In this document: positions 4,697 to 6,741 of the stretch, in pieces
How positions within the stretch are numbered: position 1 is the stretch's first letter
Layout: each line of letters begins with the position of its first letter
Origin: an uncultured Prevotellaceae bacterium
GTDB lineage: Bacteria; Bacteroidota; Bacteroidia; Bacteroidales; Bacteroidaceae
Assembly (NCBI GenBank): GCA_946539475.1
Contig: CAMNHM010000144.1
Coordinates: forward strand, 1-6,741
DNA length: 6,741 nt
Direction of reading: 5' to 3'
The notes under the pieces: generated by a model
The model's database searches: none
What the model saw: only the letters and a program-made list of their open reading frames with translations
What the model was told of the DNA's origin: nothing
Made by a program: the position numbers and the translations under genes

Positions 4697-6199
4697 TCAG
4701 ATCATTCCCAAAGGACTCCTAAACTCCCTCAGGAACTGCACAGCCTGCTCGATGTGCGGATACATCAGCTCGTCGTTCAGGATGAACGGCACGCGGCGGC
4801 GGAACTCCTGATGAACCTTGCAGATGGCGGGCGAGGAGCGCAGCGGAAGACGGAAGTCGAGGGCCTGGGCAGCGTTGAACAGCTCGATGGCCAGCACGCG
4901 CTCCGTGTTGAGGATCACCTTCTGCAGCTTGATGGCAGCGTTGGCACCCATCGACACGAGGTCCTCCTGATCCTGACACGAGGGGATGCTGTCGACGGAC
5001 GACGGCATCGCCAGACTCTTGTTCAGCGAGACACACGAGGCGGCGGTGTACTGCGTGATCATGAATCCGCTGTTCACGCCGGGGTTGGCGACGAGGAAGG
5101 AGGGTAGCCCGCGGGTGCCGCTGACGAGGCGGTAGATGCGACGCTCGGCAATGTCGGCCAGCTCGCTCATCGCTATCGACAGGAAGTCGATGGGCAGGGC
5201 GATAGGCTCGCCGTGGAAGTTGCCCGCCGACACGATCAGGTCGTCGTCAGGCAGCACGGTGGGGTTGTCGGTGGCTGAGTTGATTTCCGTGTCGATGACG
5301 CTGCGGACGTAGCGCAGCGTGTCCTTCACCGCCCCATGCACCTGTGGCACACAGCGGAAGGAGTAAGGATCCTGTACGTGCGCCTTGATATTGTTCAGTA
5401 TCTGGCTGCCTTCGAGCAGCTGACGTATGCGGCGCGCCGTCTCGATCTGTCCCAGGTGTGGACGTACGCGGTGGACGGCATCGAGGAAGGGCTCTATGCG
5501 CCCGTCGAAGGCATCGAGGCTCATGGCGGCAATCATGTCGGCCCACTGGCTCAGCCGCTCAGCCTCGAGGATGCTCCATACGGCGAAGGCACTCATGTTC
5601 TGCGTGCCGTTGAGTAGTGCCAGCCCCTCCTTCGAAGCCAGCTCGATGGGCTTCCAGCGCTTGCGCCGGCAGAGCTCCTCGCCGCTGATCACCTTTCCCT
5701 GATATTCCACCTCGCCCAGTCCGATCAGCGGCAGGCAGAGGTGGGCCAACGGCACGAGGTCGCCTGAGGCTCCCAGCGAGCCCTGCCGATAGACGACGGG
5801 CAGCACGTCGTTGTTGAAGAAGTTCACCAGCCGTTGCACGGTGTCGAGCTTACAGCCCGAATATCCGTACGACAGCGACTGAATCTTCAGCAGGAGCATG
5901 ATCTTCACGACGTCGTTCTGCACGCGCTCGCCGACACCGCAGGCGTGGCTCTTGATGAGGTTCACCTGTAGCTGCGACAGCTGGTCGCGCCCTATGCTGA
6001 CGTTGCATAGCGAGCCGAAGCCCGTCGTCACGCCGTAGACGGGGGCTCCGTTGGCGGCAATCTTCTTGTCCAGGTACTGGCGGCAGCGGCGTATGCGCTG
6101 TTTGGCATCCTCGCTGAGCTCCAGGCGCATGCCTCCGCGGATGATTTCGCCGATACGCTCTATCGTGAGGTGTTCGGCTGAGATGTAGTGAGTTTCCAT
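4697..6199 (-). CDS. hutH: Histidine ammonia-lyase
   Basis: 500 residues, the usual length for this family. It removes ammonia from L-histidine to give urocanate, the first step of histidine breakdown, in the cytoplasm. ASGDLVPLA (144-152) holds the Ala144-Ser145-Gly146 triad that cyclises into the MIO cofactor. YGVTTGFG (55-62) carries the likely catalytic Tyr55. SHACGVG (84-90), LLNGTQ (195-200), QDPYS (276-280) and QDQEDLVSMG (409-418) line the active site. Glu412 and the SHA motif favour histidine over tyrosine or phenylalanine as substrate; this is reasoned from remembered alignments. ATG at 6199 begins a typical N-terminus (METHYISAEHLT). The upstream CE8 gene ends 51 bp before it on the same strand, and I see no TAnnTTTG box between, so read-through from that gene is possible. 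No hutU, hutI, formiminotransferase or cyclodeaminase gene lies nearby. An aromatic ammonia-lyase role is less likely. Confidence 0.92.
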   Translation of the reverse strand: METHYISAEHLTIERIGEIIRGGMRLELSEDAKQRIRRCRQYLDKKIAANGAPVYGVTTGFGSLCNVSIGRDQLSQLQVNLIKSHACGVGERVQNDVVKIMLLLKIQSLSYGYSGCKLDTVQRLVNFFNNDVLPVVYRQGSLGASGDLVPLAHLCLPLIGLGEVEYQGKVISGEELCRRKRWKPIELASKEGLALLNGTQNMSAFAVWSILEAERLSQWADMIAAMSLDAFDGRIEPFLDAVHRVRPHLGQIETARRIRQLLEGSQILNNIKAHVQDPYSFRCVPQVHGAVKDTLRYVRSVIDTEINSATDNPTVLPDDDLIVSAGNFHGEPIALPIDFLSIAMSELADIAERRIYRLVSGTRGLPSFLVANPGVNSGFMITQYTAASCVSLNKSLAMPSSVDSIPSCQDQEDLVSMGANAAIKLQKVILNTERVLAIELFNAAQALDFRLPLRSSPAICKVHQEFRRRVPFILNDELMYPHIEQAVQFLREFRSPLGMI

Positions 6200-6250
6200 A
6201 GATTCTTGGTTATACTTGTTCGCTTGTTCTTTCCTTTCCGTGCCCCCTCT
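6200..6250 (-). other. Gap between the CE8 gene and hutH
   Basis: The 51-base leader on the minus strand is rich in purines (for example GGAAAGGAAAGAACAAG) but has no close Shine-Dalgarno site before the hutH ATG, no Bacteroidetes -7 box and no evident terminator hairpin. This fits co-transcription, but regulated or unusual promoters cannot be excluded by eye. Confidence 0.45.
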
Positions 6251-6741
6251 CTACCATCCAAGCACCCAGTGGCTGTCGGAGTAGCGGCCTATGAGCTCGG
6301 CGTCGCGCAGAGGGTCGAGCTGCCGCATCTGGGGATGGCGCTTCGAGGTGTCGACGGGCCTTCCCTCGGCGTCGTGGCTGTTGAACTCGAGCAGGGTGGC
6401 CGTCTGGGCTGTCTGGTCGATGCGTCCCCATCCGTAGGCGGGGATGTTCTCCAGCGTGCAGTTCAGCAGTACGCACTCGGCATGCGGGTAGTTCTTGCCC
6501 TTATTGTCGGGCAGTCGTCCGAGCTCGGCAAAGTTCGAGAGTCCCTTCAGGTGGCAGTCGACGAAGATGTTGCCGTGGTTCTCCTCCGTGTTCCTGATCC
6601 ACATGAAGGCTCCGACGCTGGTGATCGTGCAGTGGTTGAAGAACGACGGCCCGCGACCCAGTATGGTGTCGCCGCCACCGTCTATCCGGCAGTTCATCCA
6701 GTAGCAGCTGCCGTTGGCCTGCAGGGCATCGCCGTCGCCGA
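6251..6741 (-). CDS. Pectinesterase-like protein (carbohydrate esterase family 8), C-terminal part
   Basis: The last 162 residues of a leftward gene that begins beyond the right edge. In the visible part, GDGDALQANGSCYWMNC is followed by GGGDTILGRGPSFFNHC, which resembles the CE8 pattern with the nucleophile Asp (VDFIFG in plant enzymes; here the D of GGGDTILG). Then comes an LGRLPDNKGKNYPHAEC segment matching the LGRPW region that carries the conserved Arg. Repeated NC and DC turns suit a right-handed beta-helix. The tail, with SKRHPQMRQL and a final HWVLGW, resembles the ends of Bacteroidetes pectinesterases as I recall them. Such enzymes remove methyl esters from pectin in the periplasm or at the cell surface; the signal peptide would be in the missing part. 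The LGRPW tryptophan is replaced, so activity is likely but unproven. It lies 51 bp upstream of hutH. Confidence 0.75.
   Translation of the reverse strand, partial: GDGDALQANGSCYWMNCRIDGGGDTILGRGPSFFNHCTITSVGAFMWIRNTEENHGNIFVDCHLKGLSNFAELGRLPDNKGKNYPHAECVLLNCTLENIPAYGWGRIDQTAQTATLLEFNSHDAEGRPVDTSKRHPQMRQLDPLRDAELIGRYSDSHWVLGW

Noticed and set aside
4562..5107. 181-residue rightward frame starting in the spacer repeats
   Set aside because: Its first part is translated heptamer repeat and the rest is antisense to the conserved C-terminus of HutH; no domain is recognisable.

Overview
The window reads as chromosomal DNA of a GC-rich member of the Bacteroidales, most likely Prevotellaceae. Three lines of evidence point there: the protein sequences of TypA, SufC/SufD and HutH look Bacteroidales-like; the promoters have the Bacteroidetes form (TAnnTTTG at -7, TTTG near -33) rather than sigma70 boxes; and good Shine-Dalgarno sequences are largely absent. 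The family placement is judgement by eye, not a search result.

Layout. Left (1-2222): a leftward pair, typA/bipA (GTPase) followed after 44 bp by the start of a sugar-phosphate nucleotidyltransferase that runs off the window. Centre (2189-2380): a 192-bp divergent control region with one leftward and two rightward promoter-like boxes and two near-perfect 24-bp palindromes that overlap the rightward ones. Right of it (2381-4546): sufC and sufD, rightward, encoding two of the three SufBCD iron-sulfur scaffold subunits. sufB and sufS are not beside them. Far right (4697-6741): leftward hutH (histidine ammonia-lyase) preceded 51 bp upstream by the 3' part of a pectinesterase-like (CE8) gene.

Non-coding structure. 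The sufC-sufD spacer is a 7-bp tandem array that starts inside the last codons of sufC and ends at the base before the GTG start of sufD. The spacer between the convergent sufD and hutH genes holds a second, different heptamer array arranged as a large inverted repeat. These two arrays and the twin palindromes are the least ordinary parts of the window; the genes are household or common metabolic functions.

How the genes work together: SufC (ATPase) and SufD form the scaffold complex with a SufB encoded elsewhere. TypA acts in ribosome assembly and stress adaptation. HutH would begin histidine breakdown to urocanate, but no other hut gene is visible. The CE8 protein suggests plant pectin use. 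No RNA gene, CRISPR array, insertion sequence or phage gene was seen.
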